Positions 46,301-59,150 of a stretch of DNA of 64,000 nt are shown piece after piece. The notes below the pieces were generated by a model. The model did no database searches. It worked only from the letters and a program-made list of their open reading frames with translations, and had not been told where the DNA came from. A program made the position numbers and the translations under genes. How positions within the stretch are numbered: the stretch's first letter is position 1; every line of letters begins with the position of its first letter. Origin of the DNA: Lethocerus indicus (Eukaryota; Arthropoda; Insecta; Hemiptera; Belostomatidae); assembly GCA_019843655.1 (NCBI GenBank), contig JACDQD010000004.1:24625872-24689871 (forward strand). The letters run 5' to 3'.

Positions 46301-49282
46301 AATGTTTGTCAGATTTATAGTTATTATAGGAATGTTTGTAGCATCATATCCGTCGTTATCGATTAGATTCTGCCAACGATTTTATGCAAAAGGTAGCCAA
46401 GATAATAAGGAATGCTATCTGGCCACTTTCCGTTCTTTTTGCTATAGTACAAAACAAGTTTGCAAGCGAGTGGTTGTGGGGGACTGGGTCCGTATTAAAT
46501 TTCCGGTCGAATTCGGGGGACGAAGGCCGCTGCTATTCGACGGTCGGGTAGCGTTTCTGGGGGAAGAAAAAAACTTTCCTCTCCGGGATCTTCTTCCCTG
46601 ACTGGGGCACCGGGGCTCGCCTTTCTACCCCTATACAGAGTGGCAAAAGATGCTGGTACTCTCGCTCGATAAATCTATGCCGCTTTTCCTGATATAGGAA
46701 CAGGCCGCTTAAGTACAATTGAGCTGTGGACAGATACCGAGGTTTCCTTTTCAAATAAGTTCGTCACGGAATTAGAGCCGTATCCCAGGACTCATTTAGC
46801 TGCGAGCAAATGGACGATTAAATATTAATTTGTCCCACTTAAAATATATATGTTTGGTGATCTGCGTAGGTTTGGAAAACGATGCCCGCACTGTCATTGC
46901 ACTTTTACGGTGCAAACCTCAACACCGGAAATACATATAAATATATGTGGGATACTGTCATAACCCATATTATACAATAGCATCATATTCTGCTCTAATG
47001 ACTAATTCTGGTTTAGCAAAAAAAAAACAAAGCAGTGAATCCAAAGAACAAGAAATGTAAATTATACAAGCTTGTTTACATACTGAGCGTATTACAATCA
47101 TTACTGTATAATGTTGGGACGATGAGTGCATTTGATTCACTGAAAAATTCCAGAAGAACCAGCTTTAGAACAAAACAGTGTAATAGGAATGAACAGATAA
47201 TATTAGAACCGGTAACGAGCTGAAGAAGAGAGCTGGACTTTACTTGAGTCAGCAACAACGAGACAAGCGGATGAAATTCCGATTCAGAGAAAATAATGGG
47301 CATTTCAAATGTACAATTGGTTAAAATCCTAACATTCCGCCGACGGCAATCTAATCCAGACCGATTGTCATTTCACAAATGGCATCTTTAAAAATGGATT
47401 TTTTTTAATTGAAAATAATCCAACCCGATACTGGGGAAAGGTCGTCAATCAAAACAATGCAGTGAAATGTATAGCATTAAACTTGACCTGCGGGATAGGA
47501 AAATAATTTCCGTTTAAAATTCATGAATGCAATTCTTCGAAACAACTCTTCGAACATGATGATATTGAAAATTGATATCCGAACTAATATCGACTCTTTC
47601 TACTCCGGGAAGGGCTCAGAACAAATTACTCTGAGAATCCGCACTTCGGTTCTTTTGCCTCGCTGTCAGAAGCAATGTTCACATGCGTCAGGAACAAACT
47701 CTACCTAAACTGTACATGACTAGTTTAAAAATATATTAATGATAATATAACGATTTTTCAGTTGACATGCCAGGACCTTCAGACTGATGCTACAATATTA
47801 TGGCGCAATTTTTAATATATTGTTAAAACAGAACGGGGCAATTTTAATTTTCGACATTTCGACATTTCTTAAATAACATTTAACAAAATATAAACCTTTG
47901 ATCCTCCCTACCTTTCATTCCCAGTACTATATCTGGAAACAACAAAAATATTATAAGGGATAATGAATGAACCGATTTCGTTTAACTTCACTGATAAATA
48001 TTCTCCGCCACCATGGCTCGAGGTTATATAATAATTACCTTCATGATGTCATCAGATTTACCCCTTTCCGATACCCTAACTGAAACCAGTCGGTCGTGAG
48101 GCTCGAATTTCAGCGGGGCGTGGCCAAATAACATGAGGAAGATTCAAATATAATTTGGAGCGGAGCGCGAAGGTGGCCGCGGGCCCATCGATCCAACCGG
48201 CATAACCTCCGATATCGAATTTGTGTTTTAATAGACTGTTCGTTCCGATTGCGCAACGTCCACCATATCTTACCTAACGAACTGCGGCGTACACAAGCAC
48301 ACCGTGTATAACAGTCTGAATTAACAGTGCTCGAATACTCGAGTGTACCGGATTAGAAGTACGAAGTAGCAGTTACTGTATGTAATATCTTTTTTCTGAT
48401 TGGAAGGAGACTAAGTGGGTATAGCTCTTAAACATCCTTTACATTTGTTGTTAAAAATACTATAGTATATAAAAGTATTTTATGTGACCCACGTAACCAT
48501 TATATATTCCCCGTTCTGGCTAATTTTAAGTGCATTATACATTCTAAAAATTACAGCAACAGAGTACGTAGTATAAAAAGGCATTAATCACATCTTGTAA
48601 TTAATAATTACGTATTCAAAGAATATATAAGGTCTATATCCAAGGAATTTTAATACCTTCAAGACATAAATATTCAACGAAAGCTCAATAATTTATTTAT
48701 TACAAGTTTACCTTTCATAGAAAATTATTAACGTTAATATTGTAATATTAAGTATTCCATGTTCAATAATTACCCAAGGATCATAGACGAGGTTATGGAT
48801 TTGTGCATAAATAATTAAAAGAATATTTATCTTGGCGTGATTTATGTGGGATTTCCAGTGCTACTAAGTGTTAATTCATTATGCATTATGATGTAAATTT
48901 GCGAATGTACTTAACATTACTGATTTCTCTTATGAAATGAATTTTACTTACTATATATATTGGTACCAACACGTCTCTAATGAAAAATGTAATTCACTTT
49001 AAATCCGTCCATGGATTTTCCAGGACGTCACCTTTCAGTGGGGGTTTATAGAGACATCGGCTGTTTGTAAAATCGGGAAGCGACCAACGAACACGGAGCG
49101 GCGCCCATTGTTTTTCACAATGGCGGAAAAATGTGTTTGGCGGCTGGGCCCGAGAGTGAACCGGGCCAAAAATTAAAGGGAGTTTAAGAGGGAAAATTGC
49201 ATTTTCAGAGGTCGATGGCGAGGAGCTGAGGCCCTCGAAAACCGTTTAAAATTCAAGTACCGAATAAATTGGAAACCACCAC

Positions 49283-49289
<7 letters not shown>
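43376..49289. other. Non-coding DNA with several GC-rich islets
   Basis: No gene recognised. Islets lie at about 43560-43900, 45680-45900, 46480-46720, 48060-48300 and 49020-49260. The open frame of 112 codons at 43534-43872 and that of 99 codons at 46302-46601 have no domain-like content. A bulged hairpin (CCTGT with ACAGG, CAGT with ACTG) is at about 45015-45058. Confidence 0.45.

Positions 49290-49336
<47 letters not shown>
49290..49336. repeat. (TA)n microsatellite, about 23 repeats
   Basis: Uninterrupted TA alternation over about 47 bp, following TGTGTC and ending in CAAGGG. Confidence 0.95.
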
Positions 49337-49339
<3 letters not shown>

Positions 49340-52300
49340 AGGGTAGAAAAGTAGATAAACTTCTTTTCGCGGTCGAATATCATTAGAATTACAGAACGTT
49401 GCCAGTTTCAGAAAGACAGGACTTTGATACACGCAGAACTATATTTTATTCACGCCGTTGCATACTTTATTCAGTAGAGTCATTCTTATTGTCTCAAGTG
49501 CCAAATAAGAAAATTAATTTCCCATTTATATCGGAAATAGTTGCGAGAATAAGGGCGCAATAATTTATGTGATTAGATAACATTCTTTCTGTATGGTAAC
49601 AGGAGAACATTAACACCAAGTTGCTAATTATGTGCACCCTACATACTGATCACTAATATATACATATAATATGCATGTGGAGGACAGCGATTTTTATTGA
49701 ACTGTTAATTGATGGAATTATTCAATGACCTGAAAGTGTATAGGCAATATAGAGCGACGTTCTCCAAACGCGAGTTGATCAGTAAGTCAATAGGCTTGAC
49801 AGCTACAGACGCAGCCATACATCACGCGCAGCTTGACACACATTGTAAACAGCACGGCCAGCGATTCCAAGTTAATATTACCAGCTTATTAATACATCAT
49901 TTAAGTCGGTTGAATCGAGTTAGTTGAAATAAACTCCGCGAATCAAATATATTTTTCAATTTGCCCCGCGTTCAATCTATAAAACGCCAACAAATTAAAT
50001 TTACGATAATAATATCAATTATTAATATCTTGAACTTCTATTGAAATTTTGCGGAATACAGTAAGACTGCGTTTGAGAAGGAATGAAACATTAAATACGG
50101 TTCTGACCGTAAAACAGGAAGGGTGCAATTCTAATAGGAAGGACTGCAGTGAAACTGCGCACAAAGATAAGCCACAGCCAACCTCGTTTCAAACTTTAAA
50201 CGGTATCAATTTTTCTTCCGTTCACACTGCGACCTGACGCCGTGGCCGGGTACCCGGAGTCAAAAAGCCGAACATTTGTTTCCCGGTTTCGAAAAATCTA
50301 GAATAAATGTGATACAACGAAAACGCCCATTCAAAACAACGTGAAGAGCATTTTCATTTTTCCTTCCTAAGTTTAAAAGTATTTGTGCTTTTACTTTCAG
50401 TTATCGCACGGTAAAATCTTTAGGAACGGACGGTGTCGGAAAACTTCATTTTTCCTCTCTGTACACCCAGGTTTATATAAGTAAGCCAAGAAGGAGCCCA
50501 TGATAGAACGTGGTTTAGACAACTTCATTCATGAGGTGGAACTACTACAATGCATTAAATTGGGTGTAATCTGTAAATATAAAGAATAATAATCAAAGTA
50601 AATTATATCATGATAATATACAAGTCGAGAGATAAAAAGATAGTAAAAACTCCTACCCCTCAAGCAAAGTACGTAGGAGTATTTCACTGATTAAAAAACA
50701 GTTACTGGCGATAGATTTTTATTAGAATCTGTTGTAAGAATAAGTCACATTAGTCCCCGCCGAGGATTGAGCGTCAAGAAATATTAAAAACCTTGGCGAC
50801 ATTTAAGCTGGTATCACGCTAGGGGGAAGGATCGAAAATTTTAATTAAATCTACCCTAGCCGAATATTTGAAATTACCCTAGTGGAAGAAAAACTGGGCG
50901 CCGCGGACCGACCCAATGAAATATAATGCGCCCGGCGGGATCGCATTTATAAGATATAATCGAGTTAAGGGGCACGGGGGGAGCATCTGTTGAAAAGCAA
51001 TGATTAATACTGGGAGGGGGCGGCGGCGGCGGCGGCTCATCGTTGGGGCGGCGCCCGGTTAATTAGATTTCCGGGCTCCCCCGGATTCATTCTTCCGGAA
51101 AAACTTTCTCTTAAGGGATTTGAGGTTTTAAGCGAACGAAATACGAACTATTCATTGCCGCGACGTCTGTAAATGTGTAAAGTAGCACAGGGTCACGGAA
51201 ATCCGTGACAGCAGACAGAGGGAACAGCGAATACGACTTGCAACTCGTACACGGTTTGTGAGGACGAAAATGAAACTATGGTTAACGATTAAAAACTGAA
51301 GTATTATAAAATCAGTATTTACCTACTTCATAATACCATGGATGATGAGTTAAATATTGGGTTAAATATTAAGCTCGTACAATTTATTCGAAGTCAGGTT
51401 ACTATAATATCATTACAAAGCTGTAATGAAATGAACATATTTCCAGAAGGTATAATCACATAAATAATTAGCAAGGACTATATTTTATTCCTTTTAAATA
51501 TCCAGTACCAAATTAATAATAATGTGTAAATAATAAGTTATATATGCAAATAATTATGTTTTAATATATACGCAACAAGGTTATTTGTAACTATAGCGCT
51601 GGGATGGGAAATAGTTGAGAGAGATATTGATGATACCATCTATTGGTTCTATTGCTTAAAATAATCCTCAGGGGCTTGCAATAATCCTAGATTACATTTA
51701 GTTCAACAACTAATACCGAAGAATTCAATATTTTTACTTTGATTCATACATCCTCCCACATTTCAGTTTAAAATTAAATCCGGAAAACTGGCTGAGGACA
51801 GTCACAACTGTTGTAAAAAAAAAAGGCAAAGTTGTTAGACGAGATAAATACTGGAGCGTTAAAAACCGACGGAGAAAGGTTGGACTGGTGCCCGTCAGGA
51901 GCAGAATGCAGCTCTGTCAAACAACAAGCTAAAACTAATTAATCACCTTCCTCTTGCTAAGTTTTGGGACCCTGCAATTTTACCAGCCGTGTAAATTCGG
52001 CCAACTTTCATTATACCGCGTTATCGATCCTCACCTACACTTTAAGTTCAGCTGTGTTTCGATGTTTAAACGACACCACTAATGGTCCAGGATTCCGATA
52101 ACACTGACTTAATTTCTAGTTGTCGCGGTAAATACATTACGGTTTAAAGCCGAAATTTACTCGGCCGGTGGAACATCAGGTGCCCTTGAGGAAACAATGA
52201 AGGATGGACAAAATGCCATGAATAATGGAACGGGCGTTTCCCAGCTTACGAATAGTACCGATCGGGGGATCCGAGTTTCCCGGCTTTAAGTTAAATTTCC

Positions 52301-55300
52301 AGTGGAACTATTTTCCGTATTGGGAACACTGTTATAACTCAATTTAAAGTAACCTTTATTGTTTTGACGGGCGCCGCGTTTTAATATGCAAATGCATTGT
52401 CGGAGTGTCGGTTCGATTCGCAAGAATTTCCCAGTCCCTTGGCAACTTCGGATTGGAAAAGTTAGCTTGGACGTTGCCCTTCGGTCGAGTTAATGTCATT
52501 CGGAATTATTCAATATAGCTCGGCATTCGTGATTCTTAAACATCGCCATACTTGATATTGCCGAATAATTCTTTGAGAACAGCGTCTAATATACTCAATG
52601 GACGAGATCAGTCTTAAAACTTTCTTCTATTTGTATGGGTCGGAAAATTCCAAATATTTTCCTACCTTTCGTGGCAGTGGATTAAATGAATTAATGAATA
52701 CAAGATTCATACGATTAAGCATACCTCTGTGAACAGGGATGAAAGTAGGCGGAAGTAAAGAGAAGGCATCTTAGAACTACTGAGCGGCACTTAGACTTTT
52801 CGAGTGGAATATATTAATATATGAATATTTATAAAGTCGTGCCAAAAGTTTTAAAGCGAAGTCATCCCCTATGGCAAAGGGGATCATTAAAACTGGCGAA
52901 ACTTACATCAGATTGCCAATTCCTCGGGGCGGACTCTCGCTTCCTCCACCACCCCCCCGGCCTACCGGACCGTCGGATATTCCAGCGAAATTCTTTTCCG
53001 CAGTAAGAAGCAAAGCGAGTAAGAGGCAGGAGCCAAATTAAAAAAGGTACTAAGCAAAAAAAAGTTTTAACTTTTAATTAAAAAGAATAATAAACTGAAT
53101 CGAATATTCGCATAAAAAATTGTTTAAGGGCACAGAGAACTCCATAGAACACCATAGATGTGGAAATCCAATCCACTACTGCAGTAATGGAACTAGGAGA
53201 ATAAGGTTTTTTTCGGGAGCTAATGGAGTGAACCTGTAGCAAAATGATGTGAATATTTGTATTCGATTTTCTGAATGTCACTCATCCACTTTCATGTTGC
53301 CCTGTGTCAATACTCAAATGTTATAAGACCAAACCCGTTAGGGACGAACGTGTAATTTCATTGTACATAGCAATAGCGAAGTGCCGACCATGTGTTCCTT
53401 CATTTCCATATGACGAATGTCTGTGCTACTCAATAAAGTATATAATTAAGCTTTTGTTTACATTTTTTATTCTGCTCCCCGGATGATCATAAAAAGTTAA
53501 TTATTGGTGTTGGGTGAAAAACAGTTACTAAATATTAAACACAGTTCAAATTAAATCAGTACTATGACAACAACGAGTACAGTGCCTTAGTATGAGATTG
53601 CGCTATATAAATATCATACGAAAAAAGTCATGTCAATTAAATTTTATTGGCGCATTATTAGCCAATTAAACTCCCAGATGACTTAGTTGCTAGGCAGGTA
53701 AAGCGTGAATTTCGCAGGAGGCTTGTCTAAATTATACAGCGTCCGTATGTTTCGGCGGCTGGGACGTGTCGGGGTAGTGAATTAATGTGTCGGCAATTCA
53801 CTGTCGGAGCTCAGCGTCCCCTCAACCCTCTACAGACCAATTTCGTCCACCAATTATGCCTAATTCGATTAGGGAGGCCGGACGTTTAATTTAATTCCAG
53901 CGCCGTTGGCCCACGGCCTTTCCCCCTTGTTTTTAACACGGCCTAAATTACTTCTCGATCTTGCCCTTCCGGGTTCGATTGTGTCAACCGACACTCCCGG
54001 CTTTCACTCGAGCGACTCTTACAACGCGGTCAACACCCACCGATTAGAGCACGGGGCGGTAAAGGGGGATTTGCAGCAAACGTACAGAAAGCCGGCTCTC
54101 GTGCTTCGAGCACGGTACACACAAGTGAGCTAAGCCGCTTGGGCTGACACGAGATAGCGGACACTGTCATGCAAGTTGGGTACGACTGACAGTTTTCTCG
54201 AAAACCTGGCTATACTCGAGTCGAGAGATTCCCACTATTGTTCAGTATTAACTGTACAATTCAATTATTAATTCCATTATTAAATGATCAAACTCAATCA
54301 ATCAATCAAACCCGGATGGAATAATATTAGCCTAAAATTGGTCAACTTTTTTAAAACCGCCGTTCTGTCCATGACATCCACTGGAATGACATGAGTTTAT
54401 TTGGCTAATTCTATTGTATTTTTCGAGGTCATTTACTTTCTGAAATCAAAACACTCCTGTAGTAAGAAGATTGAAAATGCGTTACTACTATGATAATCAT
54501 TCGACACGAAAAAACGAGTCTATAAAGGTAAATTACCATAACTGCTAAGTCAGGCGTTCAAAAAAATTACGATTTATTTGTTACGTACCGGATGAGAACT
54601 GCTTCCGTTTTCTAACTTCGTGCGTGTATAACATGCCTATTATTCTGGAAACCGCCCAGTTCCAATCCTGGTTAAAATCCTGTCCTTTCGTTTTAATGAT
54701 CGGAACCGTACAAAAAGAGGGAGAGACGCGGCGGTGTGTCAGCGACAGGGTACGACGGGTGGGGGTAAAAAAATATGCGAAACCCGTCCAAATTCCGTTC
54801 CCGTTCGGTGTGCCGGGCAAAAAGTGTACGCCGACCCACTTCAAAAATGTTAAATCAGATAAATGGGAGCTAATGGGTTCGAGTCCGCGGCTCCGATTCA
54901 ACGGCCGGCAGATTCGCCGTCATTACTAAAAAAAAAATGAAAGAAAAAACGCGCAAAAAATGAATTAAAATCGGACAGTTTGTTGACTGGACTGTGTCCT
55001 GGATGGAACGAGCTCGGCCGGGGAAAACAGGGAACGCGGCGTGAATGTAAACCGTCCGCTGGGGAATATATCTGGACGGGCCTACACGCCCTCCTACACC
55101 GCCCGTGACGTCCACCCGACCAATGAAACATTGAGGCCCTGTCCAAAATAACATCCAGTGTAAAGTTGAATTGTGGGACAGAAAAATAATAGTATATTGC
55201 AACGTGGAACTGTTTGAACAATATATGCAGCATTTCCTACTATCGTACTGACAGTGAAATATGGGCCAATGCAAACAGGTACTGACAGATTCTGCCTGTT

Positions 55301-57044
55301 GATTTTAATTTTAAAACGTTTTCTATTTTAATTGGAATTAGCAACTATTTCTAGGAATTGTGGTCACAACACCTTTTAACATTTTACCATCGATTGGAAT
55401 CTTTAAGTAACAAAAACTATTCAGAACCATAAACATTAACATCCATAGAGTCCATGGGCTAGAGCCTATGCATTGGGATCGAGAAGAATTATTTATAACA
55501 ACGCGAATATATATTGCTAATACAAAAACTAATTTAATGGGAATAAGTATTGAGATGAGTGTAACATGAAATATGGAGTGCGGCATAGTTTCATATTATC
55601 CCTGGTTTTCGTACCTCTTTGGTACGTTAACGGACAGCAGTTAACAGTACTAAATAAAACACACCATTCACTGCCCACCAAATTAGCCACGAGTGGGTGT
55701 AAATCTGAATGTATTCGAGGGTATTTGACTGTAAATATCCAGAGGAAATATTTGAACCAGTGAATATATTCCAAAACCGTAAACCCACGTGAAAGCACAA
55801 GTGGAACCGGTGTACCAGAGTTAAAAAAACAATACTTTAAACTGTTTGAAAACAAATTGTTAGGCCCGAAGGGTGACTTCGGGGTATTATTTTTGCGGCC
55901 GCCAAACCGCAGGAAATCAATAATGTTATTTATTTCGGAAATTAAATTCTGCCGCGGCGCCAACAATTCAGCTCTGACCCCCCGTTCGCTGCTCGACCGT
56001 AAAGCAATTAGAGCAAAAAAAAAAACTCACCTTTGTGCAATTCGAACACCACCTCATATTTTTTAACTTATAGAAAAAAAGAAATTTAAATATACCGTGT
56101 TCCGACTGTACGAAAACAAGTGCGAAGCGGTACGGTTCCCTTATCAGTCGGGAATACAGCCCCGAACACAGGAGTTCGCAGAACAAGCGCCATTGATGTA
56201 AGGTTTGTCAATTAAAGGTAGCGAATGTAAACCAACTCAAATTTCAAAATAAATAAGTGTTCATTTTCAATTAACTGTCGAGAGATTTCTCCGTAATGGA
56301 ACACCGACACATCAAGTATTCCGTTTGTACCGGGGACCCGCTAATTAAATTATCACGAGTGCAATATTTGTAAGATAAGGAAACTTTTTGAATATCTTTA
56401 CACGCTGTTAAACATTTTTTTATATAGATTTAAAAGTTAACATTTGAAATATTTGGACAATTAAATGAAAAATACTACCTCGCATCCACACAAGATACAA
56501 GAAATAAGACTTAAGAATAGTGACATAGTGGCTTATCGAGATTCAAAGTGATGATTTCCTCGGGACTCGCCAAAGGATTCAAACACCGCACCTTCTCGAA
56601 CCGTGATAAAGGGTGGCCCGTCAGGGAAAATTAAATCCGAGCCAGCCCTGACACTATCAGCAAGCGCCAGTGTGTCATCCCTCCCCCATTGTTAACTCCG
56701 AATCGCACTATCTTGTTATCAACTCAGTTTTGCATAAAGAGATCGTCCCAATAGATTTGCATAATTAAATATTCCATATGGAGTGTATGTTCTTCATACT
56801 CCAACGTGTATAAAGAAATAGAATTTCGTTCTCGAGACAGTACTAAGAACGGAACGTTGCGATCAACATTCTTGTTGTAAAATCACACATTTGAAAACAA
56901 CTTATATGTGGTAAATATTCCGTTTCTAAACCAGTTGTGGCAAAAATAGAGGCCGTAAATTGGTAATTGAATCTCTTACACTGAAGACCTTCAATAAATA
57001 TTTCAATAATAATATTTTTTAAGAATAATCAGTTAATATTCTAG
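49337..57044. other. Non-coding DNA with GC-rich islets
   Basis: No gene recognised. GC-rich islets lie at about 50880-51130 (including a CGG-repeat run at 51018-51036), 52140-52460, 53750-54180 and 54680-55140. The open frames over the last islet on both strands (101-134 codons) have no recognisable domain. AT-rich DNA separates the islets. Confidence 0.45.
51018..51036. repeat. Short CGG trinucleotide run
   Basis: Six CGG-type units in a row within a GC-rich islet, next to a run of G. Simple repeat, no other content. Confidence 0.8.
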
Positions 57045-57125
57045 GAATAGTGGAGCAGGCGCTAATACTAGACCCGTAAAACACGTTGGATATGCGGGTT
57101 AGTATTAGTAGCGCCGTGCCTATTC
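57045..57125. ncRNA. Pre-miRNA-sized hairpin (candidate)
   Basis: An 81-nt imperfect hairpin. GAATAG (57045-57050) pairs with CTATTC (57120-57125). Then GCA/TGC, GGCGCT/AGCGCC (57058-57063 with 57110-57115), AATACTA/TAGTATT (57064-57070 with 57100-57106) and ACCCG/CGGGT (57072-57076 with 57095-57099) pair in turn. In total 27 base pairs form with small bulges, around a 16-nt loop. Size and bulge pattern fit an animal microRNA precursor on either strand. I recognise no known microRNA in the arms. A small inverted-repeat element is the alternative. Confidence 0.4.
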
Positions 57126-59030
57126 TCTCAGGAAGAATGCTAGCTTAAGAAGCTTGATAAGGTAGCTTGTTCGTATGCTCCAATATACATAAAAATAACA
57201 TTTTGATATATTGACAGTACAATGGGACAAAAAATGTGATTTGTGTCAGACAATCATACCTTTGATGATTCTACTGAAAAGGTTCGTTCTGACTCGAGGA
57301 GTGACAAACCATTTCATTTCAAATGCATGAAATATTGTCAGAAACAATATAATAATCTGTGAAATATAAAAACAATCAAGGGGGACAAACATCAAGTACA
57401 TATGAATATTACTACATTGACACAGTATAATTCATAAAAATTATGGATTTACAAACCACATATTGCTGTTTATTACTAACCAATTACGATAGAAGTTAAA
57501 GCGTATCTCCAGACTAGAGAGTATCAGAGACTAAAGTTGATTCAAAACTATCGCCCCTATCTGACTTAGAATAGCTGAGTTATGAGTACTTAAAATTGAC
57601 TGGAGGTTAATGAATATAGATTAACCGACCTTATCCTGGTCTTCTAGTAATTTCCGACTTAAAAGCGATTAGAAACATTAAGTTTCATGATGGGAATGTA
57701 GTTCTGAGCACTAAATCGAATAAAGATTACAATTCTTTAATAAAATGTCCTCCAAAGCCAAATTAGATTCGTTAAAAATGTCGCTCCAAGGTCCCTGGGA
57801 AAAGGACTGAGCATAGAAAGAGCTTAATTAGCAGATGATCTTGTTTGAAATTGTACTGTCCTTAATGTGGGAAGACATAAATGCGTCTCATAGCGGATCT
57901 CCCCACGACTAGCTCATAAGCAATAACAAATATATTTCTTCTAGCGATAACTAGTATGTGCGGTTATTATTGTTGCAATTATTAGCGATTAATACATTTT
58001 CTCGTTTTAAGTTGTACACAGACATCGCAGGTTCCAGAAGAAACTGCACCATCGAGCAATAATATTAAGAACCTTTTAAAATGTCATTATGGAAATACGA
58101 ATTACGAAAAGCCAAAATGGATCTACTTTCGGACGCTATAAATGGATCGGCTTAACGACGACAATATGCCTCTGATTATTTGAACCAAATGAAGGTCCAG
58201 AGCTGTAAAGAAACGATGTGATCAATCAATAATTAAATTTTGAATTCGTTTTGGAAAAGTGTATTCTTAAGAATCACCTGTTTTAGCAAGGAGTATAACC
58301 AAAGCGGAGTTAATGCGTTTCTCTGATGTTTTAGAGAAGCACTCAGTCAGCCCTGCGAAGGTACGGATCGAGGCTTGGAACTGTGCCTGGTATTGGGGAA
58401 TACCAAGTACTGAACGGCGGAGGCCCGTATCTACGTCGGTTCCATTAGGCGAGACAGGCCGACAGACGGATTCCTTGAATGGGCATATACTCCCAATACT
58501 GACGATTCCCCGGCCGACCCGAGGAAGCCGCTCATCCAACCTCTAATAGTCAACAGGGATCATCTCCTTTTTTCATCGATGAATGGCACTTTTAGTCTAA
58601 TTTTGTATTGGCCAAGTCGCGAATTAATCTATCGGCGACAGTGGCTATCCCACGTTCTAACTTATCTTCCGTTAGCATATAACTGACATGATCTTTTCTC
58701 TTCGTCGCGTATTTTCTACCAAAAACAAATTTAAAAATTCAGACATTAAGAAATATAATGGTCCGGACTGAAACATTTGTTAAATTAATTTCAACCATAA
58801 ATCTAATACAAGGATTGTATTTTGCCATTCGGAAATAAGAAGGAAGGCTCTATACAAGCAGTTGACCCCCTCCCTCCACTTGTCCATTGGCTTTAATGCG
58901 ATCATATAATTAATCGGTTCGAGTGCGACTTCAATAAATTGGGCTACCCATTTTGTGCCGAGTCGGTGACGCATTTCTCTTTGCCAGGAGTCGCCGGAAC
59001 CCCGAGTCCGAATTCCCCTTTATATTGGTG

Positions 59031-59150
59031 TCCTCGTCTCATTCCCCATTTCCCCCATTCCCTCTCTCTCTCTCTCACTACCCTCCACACCCGCTTTCTC
59101 TCCCTCACTCCCCCTCGCATTCGCACTCCAACTCTCTCTCGCCCACTGCT
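59031..59150. repeat. CT-rich low-complexity tract
   Basis: Pyrimidine-rich plus strand with CTCTCTCTCTCTC and repeated CTCCC blocks. It produces the Leu/Ser/Pro-rich and Arg/Glu-rich frames on the two strands. Confidence 0.85.

Noticed and set aside
48010..48100. Kozak-like GCCACCATGG start
   Set aside because: It opens only a short frame (about 29 codons) without recognisable content.
54840..54910. tRNA-like GGGTTCGAGTCC box
   Set aside because: No matching acceptor stem, D arm or anticodon arm upstream. GAGTTCGAATCC at about 29628 fails in the same way.
54581..55274. Overlapping 101-134-codon frames on both strands
   Set aside because: They have no domain, no splice-consistent exon pattern and are antisense to each other within a GC-rich islet.
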